NCBI RefSeq assembly: GCF_017874615.1
Contig: NZ_JAGIKV010000003.1
Location: forward strand, 248,001 to 312,000
Direction: 5' to 3'
Source: Paenibacillus xylanexedens
GTDB lineage: Bacteria > Bacillota > Bacilli > Paenibacillales > Paenibacillaceae
DNA: 64,000 nt
Part shown: piece after piece, positions 25,419 to 34,665 of the stretch
Layout: each line of letters opens with the position of its first letter
Numbering within the stretch: the stretch's first letter is position 1
Notes under the pieces: generated by a model
What the model saw: the letters and a program-made list of their open reading frames with translations, nothing else
The model's database searches: none
What the model was told of the DNA's origin: nothing
Made by a program: the position numbers and the translations under genes

Positions 25419-25661
25419 TACTGATCAGTATGTTATGTTTCGGAATAACCATACTTTATTTGCGTGAATTCTGTCAACAGAGAATTGGGTGAGGGTTAAA
25501 CTAAAGATTTTTACCCAGAGAATATGACGACAAAATAATTATCCGATCGCATCTATTCCAGATTTTTCGATTCATTTATAGCTAAACACTCCTTTCCGGT
25601 TATTAGGTTTTGACTTTGTAATAAGAGTGAGGTTAAAATATATAAACATACTGATCGATAC
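25419..25661. promoter_or_regulatory. Divergent control region with TetR-type operators
   Basis: A perfect palindrome, TACTGATCAGTA (25419-25430), lies just before the MFS start. A related site, ATACTGATCGATAC (25648-25661), lies just before the TetR start. One regulator could thus control both genes and itself. The intervening bases are A/T-rich and show no gene. Confidence 0.65.
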
Positions 25662-25678
25662 ATAAAGAGGTGAATTGT

Positions 25679-26260
25679 ATGGTTAGAAAACGGGAATTTG
25701 ATACGGATAAAGCACTTGATGCAGCGATGCATACGTTTTGGGACAAAGGGTTCGAAGCGGCATCTTTAAATGACTTGACGACCGCAATGGGCATACAACG
25801 TCCCAGTCTGTACGCGGCTTTTGGCGATAAAAAGGAATTATTCGAAACAGCACTTCGCAGGTATACCACTCAGCATGCGGCTCAAGTCAGAGCCAGACTT
25901 CAACAGGGCTTCTCCGTGCGGGAAGCCTTTCGTGGATTGTTTGAACATATTGGAGCAGAGGGGAGTGTGACCGAGCCTAGTCACGGCTGTTTTTGCATTA
26001 ATACGATGGTTGAGCTGGCTCCACATGATCCCAAATTCGCTGTCCTTACACGGGAGCATCAGATGTACCTGGGTGTTCTTTTCAAAGAAACGATAGAACG
26101 AGGGCAACAGAGCGGGGAGTTGTCTACTGACATGAACGCGAGTGCGGTCGCACAGTCCCTGGTAGTATCCATGATTGGACTGACTGTACTGATGAAATCA
26201 GGACCAGACCGCTTATTTGTAGAGCAGAGCATCCAAGTTACGCTGTCTTTGTTACATTAA
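25679..26260 (+). CDS. TetR/AcrR-family regulator of the divergent MFS gene
   Basis: A 193-residue repressor. The N-terminal helix-turn-helix is seen in FDTDKALDAAMHTFWDKGFE and LTTAMGIQRPSLYAAFGDKK, and the C-terminal ligand domain contains the HGCFCINTMVELAPHD segment common in this subgroup. I chose the ATG at 25679 because AGAGG ends nine bases upstream; a GTG at 25670 would overlap that site. The operator at 25648 lies just before the gene, suggesting autorepression along with repression of the efflux pump. Confidence 0.9.
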   Translation: MVRKREFDTDKALDAAMHTFWDKGFEAASLNDLTTAMGIQRPSLYAAFGDKKELFETALRRYTTQHAAQVRARLQQGFSVREAFRGLFEHIGAEGSVTEPSHGCFCINTMVELAPHDPKFAVLTREHQMYLGVLFKETIERGQQSGELSTDMNASAVAQSLVVSMIGLTVLMKSGPDRLFVEQSIQVTLSLLH

Positions 26261-26340
26261 TAGGGAATTATTCTGTTTAAAGTGATGCGGAGTTGCTACA
26301 ATATGTTTAAGAATTGAGCAGATATAGGAGGAGATCAGAA

Positions 26341-27309
26341 ATGAATACGAAGTTGCGCTGTGCCGTTTTGGATGATTATCAGAACGTTGCGCTGACGTCG
26401 GCGGATTGGGGTCCGTTGATGGATCAGGTGGAGATTCAGACATTTAACAACTATATGGGCTCGGAAGAAAAAGTCATTCAAGAATTGCAGATTTTTGATA
26501 TTGTGGTTCTGATGCGGGAACGTACACCGTTTCCAGAGAAGGTCATTTCGCGGCTCCCTAAGCTAAAACTTCTGATTACAAGTGGTATGCGCAACGCGTC
26601 GATAGATCTCAAGGCTGCAGAGAAGAACGGGATTATTGTGTGTGGAACCGAGGGAAGCTCTAATCCGCCGACGGAGCTTACATGGGCACTGATTCTGGGG
26701 TTGTCCAGACAACTGGTTACAGAAAATAATGCACTTCGCTCCAATCGAAACTGGCAGAGCACGGTCGGGTTGGATCTGCATGGGAGAACACTTGGATTGC
26801 TTGGTTTGGGCAAGGTAGGCACTCGCATGGCTGAGATCGCACAAGCTTTTGGTATGAATGTGATGGCCTGGAGCGAGAATCTGACACAAGAAAAAGCTGA
26901 AAAACATGGTGTCATCTGGTCCGAGACCAAGGAGCAATTGCTTGCACAGAGCGACATCGTATCCATTCATCTAGTATTGAGTGATCGTACGCGGAATCTG
27001 ATCGGACAAGCCGAGTTTCAACTAATGAAATCGAGTGCGCTACTCATTAATACGTCGCGAGCGGGCATTGTCGATCAGGAAGCTATGGTGGAGGCATTGC
27101 AGAGTGGTGTGATTGCTGGTGCAGGCCTGGATGTATATGAGCAGGAACCGCTACCCGTTAACCATGTGATGCGAACGTTGCCCAACGTTCTGGCAACACC
27201 GCATCTGGGTTATGTGACTCGTGGCAATTATGAGATCTATTATAATCATACCGTAGAGAATATAGCGATGTTCCTGAAGGGAACACCGATCAGGCAACTG
27301 CTTTCTTAG
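26341..27309 (+). CDS. D-2-hydroxyacid dehydrogenase family protein
   Basis: A 322-residue NAD(P)-dependent dehydrogenase of the D-isomer 2-hydroxyacid family, which interconverts 2-keto and D-2-hydroxy acids. The cofactor fold is marked by LGLLGLGKVGTRMAEIA around 143-160. The catalytic trio is visible as Arg in NTSRAGIVD, Glu in DVYEQEPLP, and His in LATPHLGY near 286. The substrate is not determinable from the sequence. AGGAGGAG at about 26327-26334 serves the ATG at 26341. It stands alone between the TetR gene and the LacI gene. Confidence 0.9.
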   Translation: MNTKLRCAVLDDYQNVALTSADWGPLMDQVEIQTFNNYMGSEEKVIQELQIFDIVVLMRERTPFPEKVISRLPKLKLLITSGMRNASIDLKAAEKNGIIVCGTEGSSNPPTELTWALILGLSRQLVTENNALRSNRNWQSTVGLDLHGRTLGLLGLGKVGTRMAEIAQAFGMNVMAWSENLTQEKAEKHGVIWSETKEQLLAQSDIVSIHLVLSDRTRNLIGQAEFQLMKSSALLINTSRAGIVDQEAMVEALQSGVIAGAGLDVYEQEPLPVNHVMRTLPNVLATPHLGYVTRGNYEIYYNHTVENIAMFLKGTPIRQLLS

Positions 27310-27370
27310 AATGAACGTATGCGGAGTATGACTTTGCTATAGTTATAGTTATATAGAATCAACGACAAAT

Positions 27371-27413
27371 AAGGTGCTGTCAGGAAAGAGTTAGACCTGA
27401 GCAACACCTTTTT
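27371..27413. terminator. Terminator after the hydroxyacid dehydrogenase
   Basis: AAGGTGCTG-TCAGG (27371-27384) pairs imperfectly with CCTGA-GCAACACCTT (27396-27410), followed by T residues. It lies between two convergent genes. Confidence 0.7.
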
Positions 27414-27492
27414 AGTATATCTGTGTAGCAGGACAAATAAAGGGATAGCCGTAAAATATATTCTATCCTAATGCCCATACCCCTCACCAAAT

Positions 27493-28530
27493 TTAACTGT
27501 GTTGTCCTCGCTGGGAGGAATGAATCATGGCGACGCTTGATTCACGAACGATTAATCGCGGTTCAAATTGGATGTGTTCGTAATCGGTCATATTCATCTC
27601 CCGAATTCGTTTTAACAACAGCTCAGTAGCAAGTCTGGCAACTTCTTCGCCCATAATGGACACGGAACTAATCTGAGGAGACGTGACGGTTGTCCATTGA
27701 TTGTTATCCACACCCACAACAGCCACATCTTCAGGTACACGAACGCCTAACTCCTTGAACCGATTAACCAATCCGATGGCAACCATATCATTAATGGCAT
27801 AGACGGCATCTGGCATATGCGTAAGTCCATAGAAATAATCTGCAGCATTAGCACCTGTATTCAATGAAAAGTCCTCACCAAAGTAAACGAGCGAGATGTC
27901 TATGTGACCTACGGCTTGCTCATACGCACGAAAGCGTTCTTCAATAATGTCCTTCGGTGCGCCTGCATAAGCGATTCGAGTCCGGCCGATTTTGAACAGA
28001 TGCTCCATCACCAGTTTGCCTTCAGGTTGAGAGAGAGAGACGATGTCCGCTTTCATACCCGGTTCCAGTTTCTTGCCGTAATTAATCATGGAGATAGGGA
28101 GCGGCGCTTTATCAATCAGTCCGGGCAACGTTTTGGGGTACGCCAGAGGCATGAAGATCAGTCCGTCCACATGCAATTTTTTAACATTACGAATGGTTTC
28201 AAGCTCCGTTCTGGCATTGCCTGCCGTATTGATCTGCACGACATGGTACCCATGTTGCTTCGCCGTTTGCTCTACAGACCAGGAGATTTCCGGAATGATG
28301 GCGTTACGTATGTCGGGTACAACAAGCGCGATCTGGTGCGTTTGCCGGATTTTCAGACTCTGTGCCGAGGTGTTGGGTACAAACCCCAGTTCTTCAATGG
28401 CCTGCATCACTTTATCTCGTGTTTTACTGCTGATGCCGTCTGAATTGTTGATGGCCCGGGATACGGTAGCGATACCCACGCCGGCACGCTCTGCAACGTC
28501 CTTGATCGTAAGTTTCTGTTCTTTCCTCAA
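27493..28530 (-). CDS. LacI-family transcriptional regulator
   Basis: A 345-residue regulator. The N-terminal helix-turn-helix and hinge are clear: TIKDVAERAGVGIATVSRAI at residues 8-27, then EELGFVPNTSAQSLK. The remaining residues form the periplasmic-binding-protein-like effector domain with VALVVPDIRN near 70 and the late DVAVVGVDNNQWTTVTSPQISSV region near 265-285. It is divergent from butanediol dehydrogenase, and matching LacI-type palindromes lie before both genes (28551 and 28867). It probably represses both until an inducer binds. Confidence 0.92.
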   Translation of the reverse strand: MRKEQKLTIKDVAERAGVGIATVSRAINNSDGISSKTRDKVMQAIEELGFVPNTSAQSLKIRQTHQIALVVPDIRNAIIPEISWSVEQTAKQHGYHVVQINTAGNARTELETIRNVKKLHVDGLIFMPLAYPKTLPGLIDKAPLPISMINYGKKLEPGMKADIVSLSQPEGKLVMEHLFKIGRTRIAYAGAPKDIIEERFRAYEQAVGHIDISLVYFGEDFSLNTGANAADYFYGLTHMPDAVYAINDMVAIGLVNRFKELGVRVPEDVAVVGVDNNQWTTVTSPQISSVSIMGEEVARLATELLLKRIREMNMTDYEHIQFEPRLIVRESSVAMIHSSQRGQHS

Positions 28531-28550
28531 TGTACGGTTACCTCACTTTA

Positions 28551-28566
28551 TCGGAAACGATTCCGA
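28551..28566. promoter_or_regulatory. LacI-type operator before its own gene
   Basis: TCGGAAACGATTCCGA is a nearly perfect palindrome 20 bases upstream of the regulator start. It shares the GGAAACG half-site with the operator at 28867. Confidence 0.7.
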
Positions 28567-28830
28567 ATTATTAGGAATATGTATGAACTTCACGATAGTT
28601 ATATAACTTGATTATAACATTTGAACAATGAAGTATCCCGTGAATGGGCCAGATTTATGGCGAGGCCTGATTAAATTTCAATAGATCTGCAATATTATTT
28701 GCCATAATATATGTTAATAACAAGGATTACATCGTTTGTAATGCCGTTAAGATCACTTGAATTAAAGTACAAGCATTCTAAAGTGAGCTCGATATGATCA
28801 TGAAATAGCCATATTAATGGAGAAATATGT

Positions 28831-28880
28831 TTGACAGCGTATCTAAAATGTGACATATTTAATTTACGGAAACGTTTCCG
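28831..28880 (+). promoter_or_regulatory. Promoter and LacI-type operator of butanediol dehydrogenase
   Basis: TTGACA (28831-28836) and CATATT (28854-28859) are 17 bases apart. A perfect 14-bp palindrome, CGGAAACGTTTCCG (28867-28880), covers the expected start of transcription, where a repressor would block. A CcpA cre site is less likely because the flanking T-G/C-A bases of cre are missing. Upstream, 28620-28830 shows only A/T-rich sequence. Confidence 0.75.
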
Positions 28881-28916
28881 ATTATATCACAAATTATGAT
28901 CTGGGAGATGAAATGA

Positions 28917-29966
28917 ATGAAAGCATTACGTTGGCATGGAGTCAAAGATTTACGTCTCGAAAATATTAATGAACCTCAGCCTGAAGAAGGAAAGGTCAAA
29001 ATAAAAGTGGAATGGTGCGGTATCTGCGGCAGTGATTTGCACGAGTACACAGCAGGTCCAATCTTTATTCCCGCTCAAGCACCACATCCGCTAACAGGGG
29101 AACAAGCGCCTATAGTCATGGGACATGAATTCTCAGGACAGGTGGTTGAAGTAGGGGAAGGTGTTACTCGTTTCAAGGCGGGCGATCGTGTTGTGGTAGA
29201 ACCCATCTATGCATGTGGACACTGCGAAGCTTGTAAACAGGGTAGATACAATCTGTGCGATCAGATGGGTTTCCTTGGACTCGCCGGAGGAGGCGGAGGA
29301 TTCTCCGAGTATGTAACTGCTGCAGAAAACATGGTACATGCCATTCCGGATTCAATCTCGTATGAGCAAGGTGCGTTGGTTGAACCTTCAGCTGTAGCAC
29401 TTCACGCTGTGCGCCAAAGCAAGCTGAAAGTGGGAGATACGGCAGCCGTGTTTGGCGCAGGCCCAATTGGACTACTGGTCATCGAAGCGCTTAAAGCTTC
29501 GGGAGCGTCGGATATTTATGTAGTGGAGTTATCGGATGAACGGAAAGCAAAAGCCGAAGAGCTTGGTGCCATTGTGATTGATCCAATGCAGTTTAATGTC
29601 GTGGAAGAGATCCATCAACGTACACTAGGTGGCGTTAACGTAGCCTATGAAGTAACCGGTGTTCCACGTGTTCTGCAACAAGCCATTGATTCGACACGTA
29701 TTGGTGGAGAGTTGATGATCGTCAGCATTTTTGAACAGGAAGCACCGATTCACCCGAACTCAATTGTCATGAAAGAACGTACAGTTAATGGCATTATTGG
29801 TTATCGCGATGTGTTCCCGGCGGTTATCAGTCTGATGGATAAAGGTTTCTTCCCGGCTGACAAGCTGGTGACCAAACGAATTTCGTTGGATGAAGTGGTA
29901 GAGCATGGATTTGAAGCACTGTTGAAAGAGAAAAATCAGGTTAAGATTTTGGTAAAAGCAGAATAG
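28917..29966 (+). CDS. bdhA: (R,R)-2,3-butanediol dehydrogenase-like zinc alcohol dehydrogenase
   Basis: A 349-residue medium-chain dehydrogenase. Catalytic zinc ligands are in EWCGICGSDLHEY (Cys near 37) and MGHEFSG (His-Glu near 70). Structural-zinc cysteines lie in YACGHCEACKQGRYNLC (near 98-114), and the NAD fold has AVFGAGPIGLLV near 178. The PIFIPAQAPHPLTGEQAPIV insert before the GHE motif and the overall length match the butanediol/acetoin dehydrogenases of Firmicutes, which interconvert acetoin and 2,3-butanediol. Control by the divergent LacI protein is likely. A strong terminator follows. Confidence 0.9.
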   Translation: MKALRWHGVKDLRLENINEPQPEEGKVKIKVEWCGICGSDLHEYTAGPIFIPAQAPHPLTGEQAPIVMGHEFSGQVVEVGEGVTRFKAGDRVVVEPIYACGHCEACKQGRYNLCDQMGFLGLAGGGGGFSEYVTAAENMVHAIPDSISYEQGALVEPSAVALHAVRQSKLKVGDTAAVFGAGPIGLLVIEALKASGASDIYVVELSDERKAKAEELGAIVIDPMQFNVVEEIHQRTLGGVNVAYEVTGVPRVLQQAIDSTRIGGELMIVSIFEQEAPIHPNSIVMKERTVNGIIGYRDVFPAVISLMDKGFFPADKLVTKRISLDEVVEHGFEALLKEKNQVKILVKAE

Positions 29967-29985
29967 AACTATAGGCTGTAAGAGC

Positions 29986-30029
29986 AAGTAGACAACACAT
30001 CAATAGATGTGATTGTCTACTTTTTTTTA
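29986..30029 (+). terminator. Terminator after butanediol dehydrogenase
   Basis: AAGTAGACAA-CACATC (29986-30001) pairs with GATGTG-A-TTGTCTACTT (30006-30022) with one bulge, then eight T in all. Confidence 0.92.
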
Positions 30030-30147
30030 TATAGATCGGGCGGAATTTGTTGCATGTACGGGTCGAATTACATAGTATAAAAAGATACAATTTGTATCAT
30101 CTTGGTGTGAAGGTAAATATTGTGAAACTATGAAGGAGGAAGCGGAC

Positions 30148-31461
30148 ATGCAGAGACATACAAAATGGACAGCCGTAATTTTGACCATTGTCGCTGGAGT
30201 GAGCTGGATGCTAATGGGTAACTCCAAACCGAGAAACAACACGTCACCGAGTCAACCACCTGCAACTGAACACGGGCTTGCCAAGGTGTCGAATGCACCG
30301 ATCAGTTCAGCGGATGTAACATCGAAGATCGAACTGCTAGGCAGACCTTTTACCAAAACACCATATGCTAATAACGTCTGGGACATGCAACTGTACAACG
30401 GCAAAATATATTTGGGCCACGGGAACAGTAGCAATCTGGGCGTAGCTCCTAATTCAGGCCCTATTCCAGTCATTTATTATGATACAGCGAATGCAAAATT
30501 TAAAACCCAGTCTGTGACTAACAGCAACCCGGGCATTTTGCCATCAACGAAGATGTATGTGGATGAGGAACAGATTGATATCTACCGAGTACTAAACGAC
30601 AAGTTATATATTCCTGGCAATGATTCCGATAGTGAACAGTGGGAACTGGGCAACTTCTATCGTCTGGATGGAGAAGTGTGGACCAAATATCGCAATCTGC
30701 CGCTGGGTGTACACGTATACGATTTGGCATCTTATCAAGGCAAGATGTTTGCCGCGCTGGGTACAGAGTCCAAACCAACCATTCTAATCTCTCATAATGA
30801 AGGTGAAACTTGGCAAAAATATGCGACTATTAATACGTTTGGTTTCCGGGCTTATACCATGTTCCATCTTAATGGCAAGTTATATGCATCTGGCATGATG
30901 TATCCTGCCAATAAAATATGGAATGACAAAACTAATATTTTGGAGATTAATGAAAATCTTGAGAAACGGGATGTTGTCATCTATGGTAACAAAATGCTAC
31001 CTGGACTAACCTATCAAACGGGCACGATTCCTTATAATAAAATAGGCAAAAATGTTAACTTCAATAACAAGTTGCTCTATATAGCAGGTGGCGTGTTTAA
31101 TGATGGGCAGCTGCTGCCCAAATCTTTGAATGTCATGACCGACATCAATCAGGCAAGGCGAGTTAATCTCCCGGATACCAAGGCGCTCCCAACCGATGTG
31201 CTGTTGCGTGAAGGCAAGGTGTATGTGCTTACGTATACTCGCCAAAGTGCCAATCTGTATATCAATCGGGTCTACCAATCAACGGATCTGACCACATGGA
31301 ATGAGATTTTACGTTTTAACCAGGACACCTATGCCAAGTCTTTCGAAGAGAACGAGGGTGACTTCTACTTTGGTCTGGGTACCGATCCGGATGTGTTATC
31401 AACTTCATCAGGGAAATTGCTTCGAGTGAACCGGAGTGATATCCCTGTGAATGCTAATTAA
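30148..31461 (+). CDS. Secreted or membrane-anchored protein of unknown function, possible beta-propeller
   Basis: A 437-residue protein with an N-terminal hydrophobic segment (residues 8-23) that works as a signal anchor; no lipobox is seen. After a Ser/Thr/Pro linker, residues 60-430 contain repeated short units of the type LYNGKIYLGHG, LNDKLYIPGND, YQGKMFAALGTE, LNGKLYASGMM, FNNKLLYIAGG and REGKVYVLTYT. Each has an Asn/Gly-Lys turn between strands, and there is a BNR-like ILISHNEGETWQKYAT. This suggests a beta-propeller of Kelch or sialidase type. I cannot assign a ligand. AAGGAGG lies nine bases before the ATG at 30148. It is a single gene. Confidence 0.72.
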   Translation: MQRHTKWTAVILTIVAGVSWMLMGNSKPRNNTSPSQPPATEHGLAKVSNAPISSADVTSKIELLGRPFTKTPYANNVWDMQLYNGKIYLGHGNSSNLGVAPNSGPIPVIYYDTANAKFKTQSVTNSNPGILPSTKMYVDEEQIDIYRVLNDKLYIPGNDSDSEQWELGNFYRLDGEVWTKYRNLPLGVHVYDLASYQGKMFAALGTESKPTILISHNEGETWQKYATINTFGFRAYTMFHLNGKLYASGMMYPANKIWNDKTNILEINENLEKRDVVIYGNKMLPGLTYQTGTIPYNKIGKNVNFNNKLLYIAGGVFNDGQLLPKSLNVMTDINQARRVNLPDTKALPTDVLLREGKVYVLTYTRQSANLYINRVYQSTDLTTWNEILRFNQDTYAKSFEENEGDFYFGLGTDPDVLSTSSGKLLRVNRSDIPVNAN

Positions 31462-31577
31462 ATTGGAAGGAAGATTATAGATTATATACTATGCTGCATC
31501 CACATTATTGGTGACCGGGAAAATACCTGTTGTATCGTAGATCGCAGGACGGATTGCTGTGGTAGTGTGATCCAACA

Positions 31578-31610
31578 GAGGCTGCCGTAAGGTAGCTTTC
31601 TTTTTTTTTC
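31578..31610 (+). terminator. Terminator after the propeller-like gene
   Basis: GCTGCC (31581-31586) and GGTAGC (31591-31596) flank a GTAA loop, followed by a long T run. The rest of 31462-31793 shows no gene. Confidence 0.8.
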
Positions 31611-31793
31611 TATAAGAGTAGTTTGAACGCCCAACTTCGAAAATTTGAAAATAAAATTAAGAAACTATAAAATGGATAGAGAAATAATTCTAAATCAGTC
31701 AACTGGATTACACGTGTTACAATATACAAAAGCATGTCGCATTTCATGTGGATGCGGAGTTCCACACTTCCAATTGCAAAGGAGCAATGTACT

Positions 31794-32897
31794 ATGAACG
31801 TACCTTCAGCATTATTCAAACCTTTCACCTCGGACAAGCTAACATTGTCTAATCGAATCGTTATGGCACCCATGACTCGCGGATTCTCACCAGAGGGTGT
31901 ACCTGGACCAGAAGTTGCTGAATACTATCGTCGCAGAGCAGCAGGTGGAGTGGGGCTCATCATAACGGAAGGTACAGGCATTAATCATCCATCTTCGGTT
32001 AGTGGGGCGAGTATTCCATTATTCCATGGTGAAGATTCGTTGCAAGGATGGGCTAATGTAGTGAAAGCAGTACATGAAGCGGGTGGCAAAATCATGCCAC
32101 AATTGTGGCATGTGGGTACAGCACGTCGTTCCGGTGACTTGCCTAACGCAGAAGCTGAGCCTGTAAGTCCGTCAGGGGTTAGCATGGCAGGTGAACCATC
32201 ACGTGAACCATTAACGGAAGAGGAGATTCAAGGTCTTGTACAGGCATATGCTCAAGCGGCAGCGGATGCACAGCGAATCGGGTTTGATGGCATTGAACTG
32301 CACGGAGCCCATGGATACTTGATTGACCAATTCTTCTGGGAGCAGACGAATCGACGGACGGACAATTATGGTGGTGACTTGGTACGGCGAACCCAATTTG
32401 CGGTTGAAGTGATTGAAGCTTGTCGTGCAGCGGTTGGTCCTGATTTCCCGATTGTGCTCCGGTTCTCCCAATGGAAGATGGGGAATTATGAGGCACGTCT
32501 GGTGGAGACGCCAGAACAATTGGAGCAATTCCTGGCCCCACTTAGTGCTGCTGGCGTGGATATATTCCATTGCTCTACACGCCGGTTCTGGTTACCGGAA
32601 TTCGAAGGATCTGAGCTGAATCTTGCGGGTTGGACGCAAAAAATAACGGGTAAACCAGCCATTTCGGTTGGATCGGTAGGTCTTGAAGCTGAATTTGTAG
32701 ACAGAGCAACCGAGAACCAGGGAACAGGGGATGCCCATTTGGATCTATTAAATGAGAAGCTGGAGAACGATGAATTTGACTTGATCGCCTTGGGTCGTGT
32801 TCTGCTTAGTGATCCCGAATGGCCTGCCAAAGTTCGTGAAGGTCGCATATCCGAAATCATTCCATTTACAACGGAAGTGTTGCAAACACTCCATTAA
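31794..32897 (+). CDS. NADH:flavin oxidoreductase, Old Yellow Enzyme family
   Basis: A 367-residue FMN enzyme of the Old Yellow Enzyme/NemA group, which reduces activated carbon-carbon double bonds, nitro compounds or similar electrophiles. Visible features: NRIVMAPMTRGFSPEG near 22-37, GVGLIITEGTGI near 58, QLWHVGTARRS near 105, and the substrate/flavin-site block GFDGIELHGAHGYLIDQFF followed by NRRTDNYGGD near 165-195. Near the C terminus, FDLIALGRVLLSDPEWPAKV contacts FMN phosphate. AAAGGAG precedes the ATG at 31794; the longer open frame to 31734 lacks a binding site. Confidence 0.9.
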   Translation: MNVPSALFKPFTSDKLTLSNRIVMAPMTRGFSPEGVPGPEVAEYYRRRAAGGVGLIITEGTGINHPSSVSGASIPLFHGEDSLQGWANVVKAVHEAGGKIMPQLWHVGTARRSGDLPNAEAEPVSPSGVSMAGEPSREPLTEEEIQGLVQAYAQAAADAQRIGFDGIELHGAHGYLIDQFFWEQTNRRTDNYGGDLVRRTQFAVEVIEACRAAVGPDFPIVLRFSQWKMGNYEARLVETPEQLEQFLAPLSAAGVDIFHCSTRRFWLPEFEGSELNLAGWTQKITGKPAISVGSVGLEAEFVDRATENQGTGDAHLDLLNEKLENDEFDLIALGRVLLSDPEWPAKVREGRISEIIPFTTEVLQTLH

Positions 32898-32984
32898 TAG
32901 AAGCCTAATAACGTTTGGTGAAAGGTGAACTAACGCTGAACGGCAACGATTTACAACGAAAAGTAAAACAAAAACGAACAAATA

Positions 32985-33006
32985 GGCCGCCTTTGGGCGG
33001 CTTTTT
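32985..33006 (+). terminator. Terminator after the Old Yellow Enzyme gene
   Basis: GCCGCC and GGCGGC form a GC-rich stem around a four-base loop, followed by five T. From here to 33279 I see no gene. Confidence 0.88.
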
Positions 33007-33295
33007 GATCTGCCTATACTAATAATTTCAACATATGAAAAATTCACAATAGAAAATCATTTCCTGCACCGATACTCCTTTTTATTCTCCACATACATCG
33101 CACACGCGCCTAGTCACAACACCATTAAGTTCCACATCTCAGGTTCCAGTGCAACCACTTTTTTTACCGCTTAAGTGTCTGAACAACGATTCAATCTTCA
33201 GTACGACTTATTTTGAAAATCCACCACCTTATGATAAGGTTAGGCCTGAACCCAAGGGTTGCCATGATGACATTACATAAGGAGGATGAATATCC

Positions 33296-34624
33296 TTGCA
33301 CAATTATAGGTACAACTCGAACAATCAATGGAGAAAACCACTGCAGATGCTGTGTCTTCTGCTGGGAGTAGTCCTGCTTTTATCGGCATGTGGCCAAGCA
33401 CAGAAACCTTCCTCCGCAACAGACTCGAATACCGGCTCCAACGCTGGCTCCAACTCAGGGCAATCTTCCTCATCGCCGGAGCAGAATACCGCTCCACCGC
33501 AGGAAGAAGTACCGGAAGAAGTCGATCCGGTGCAGGAGCAGCTTAGTTCATTAACGTTAGAAGAGAAGATTGGACAGATGATACTGGCCGGTGTTCAAGG
33601 GACAACGTTGGATGATCAAGCCAAACAGATGATTACCGATCAAAAGGTAGGGGGCATTATCTTCTATGCCAACAATGTATCAACACTCGAGGGAACAGCC
33701 AAGTTTGTGAAGTCCATCAAGGAAGCGAATCAGTCCAACCCGGTACCGATCTTCATGAGTGTGGATCAGGAGGGCGGCAAAGTCAGTCGTATGCCAGAGA
33801 CGGTGGAATCCATTCCTTCCAGTAGAAAAGTAGGCGAGACGAAAGACAGCGCGCTTGCTGAAACGATGGGCGAATTGTTGGCGAGACAGGTTCAGCTTGC
33901 GGGTTTTAATGTGGACTTTGCTCCTGTGTTGGATGTGAATAGTAACCCGAAGAACCCGGTGATTGGAGATCGTTCATTCGGCAGCTCGGCAGAACTGGTG
34001 TCACGTATGGGGATTGCAGAGATGAAGGGATTACGTAGTGAAGGCATTATTCCGGTAGTGAAACATTTTCCGGGTCATGGTGATACGTCCGTAGACTCCC
34101 ATCTCGATCTCCCTGTCGTGAATAAAACGGAAAAACAACTGGCCGAGCTTGAATGGATTCCGTTCCAGGCCGCAGTGAAGGAGCAGGTAGAGGCGGTCAT
34201 GGTTGCACACATTTTGTTCCCGAAGCTGGACCCGGATCATCCGGCTTCCTTATCGGATGTCATTATAGGTGAACATCTGCGCGGGAAGTTCAAGTATGAT
34301 GGTGTGGTCATCACAGATGACCTGAGTATGGGTGCAATCGCGAAGAACTACAAGTTGGACCAGGCAGCCCTAGCAACTGTCAAAGCTGGAAGTGACATTC
34401 TGTTGGTAGCTCACAGTTATGAGAGTGCCAAGACGATTTTTGATACGCTAATAAGTGCAGTAAAGTCAGGCAAAATCACCGAGTCCCGAATTGATGAAAG
34501 TGTATATCGTATCCTGGCATTGAAGCAACAATACAAGTTATCCGATGATCAGAAAGCTTCCGGAGACCTGAAGCAATTGAATGCAGATATTGTGGATTGG
34601 CGTAAGCAAATCGATGCTAGATAA
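33296..34624 (+). CDS. nagZ: Lipoprotein beta-N-acetylhexosaminidase, GH3 family
   Basis: A 442-residue secreted lipoprotein (basic start, hydrophobic core, lipobox LLSAC near residues 29-33). A Ser/Asn/Glu-rich spacer is followed by a glycoside hydrolase family 3 catalytic domain. Signature elements are EEKIGQMILAG near 88, FNVDFAPVLDVN near 205, and the NagZ motif KHFPGHGDTSVDSHLDLP near 255-272 with its catalytic His. The nucleophile-site ITDDLSMGAI lies near 340. The enzyme removes N-acetylglucosamine from cell-wall fragments for recycling. The start is TTG at 33296, ten bases after AGGAGG. A Bce-like two-component pair begins 41 bases downstream with no terminator between, so they may be cotranscribed. 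Confidence 0.9.
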   Translation: MHNYRYNSNNQWRKPLQMLCLLLGVVLLLSACGQAQKPSSATDSNTGSNAGSNSGQSSSSPEQNTAPPQEEVPEEVDPVQEQLSSLTLEEKIGQMILAGVQGTTLDDQAKQMITDQKVGGIIFYANNVSTLEGTAKFVKSIKEANQSNPVPIFMSVDQEGGKVSRMPETVESIPSSRKVGETKDSALAETMGELLARQVQLAGFNVDFAPVLDVNSNPKNPVIGDRSFGSSAELVSRMGIAEMKGLRSEGIIPVVKHFPGHGDTSVDSHLDLPVVNKTEKQLAELEWIPFQAAVKEQVEAVMVAHILFPKLDPDHPASLSDVIIGEHLRGKFKYDGVVITDDLSMGAIAKNYKLDQAALATVKAGSDILLVAHSYESAKTIFDTLISAVKSGKITESRIDESVYRILALKQQYKLSDDQKASGDLKQLNADIVDWRKQIDAR

Positions 34625-34665
34625 TAAATCCTGTGTTATGATTTTGCCAGAGGTGAGATCCAATA

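Noticed and set aside
28867..28880. CcpA cre site before butanediol dehydrogenase
   Set aside because: The palindrome CGGAAACGTTTCCG lacks the typical outer TG/CA bases, and a LacI gene with a matching palindrome is adjacent.
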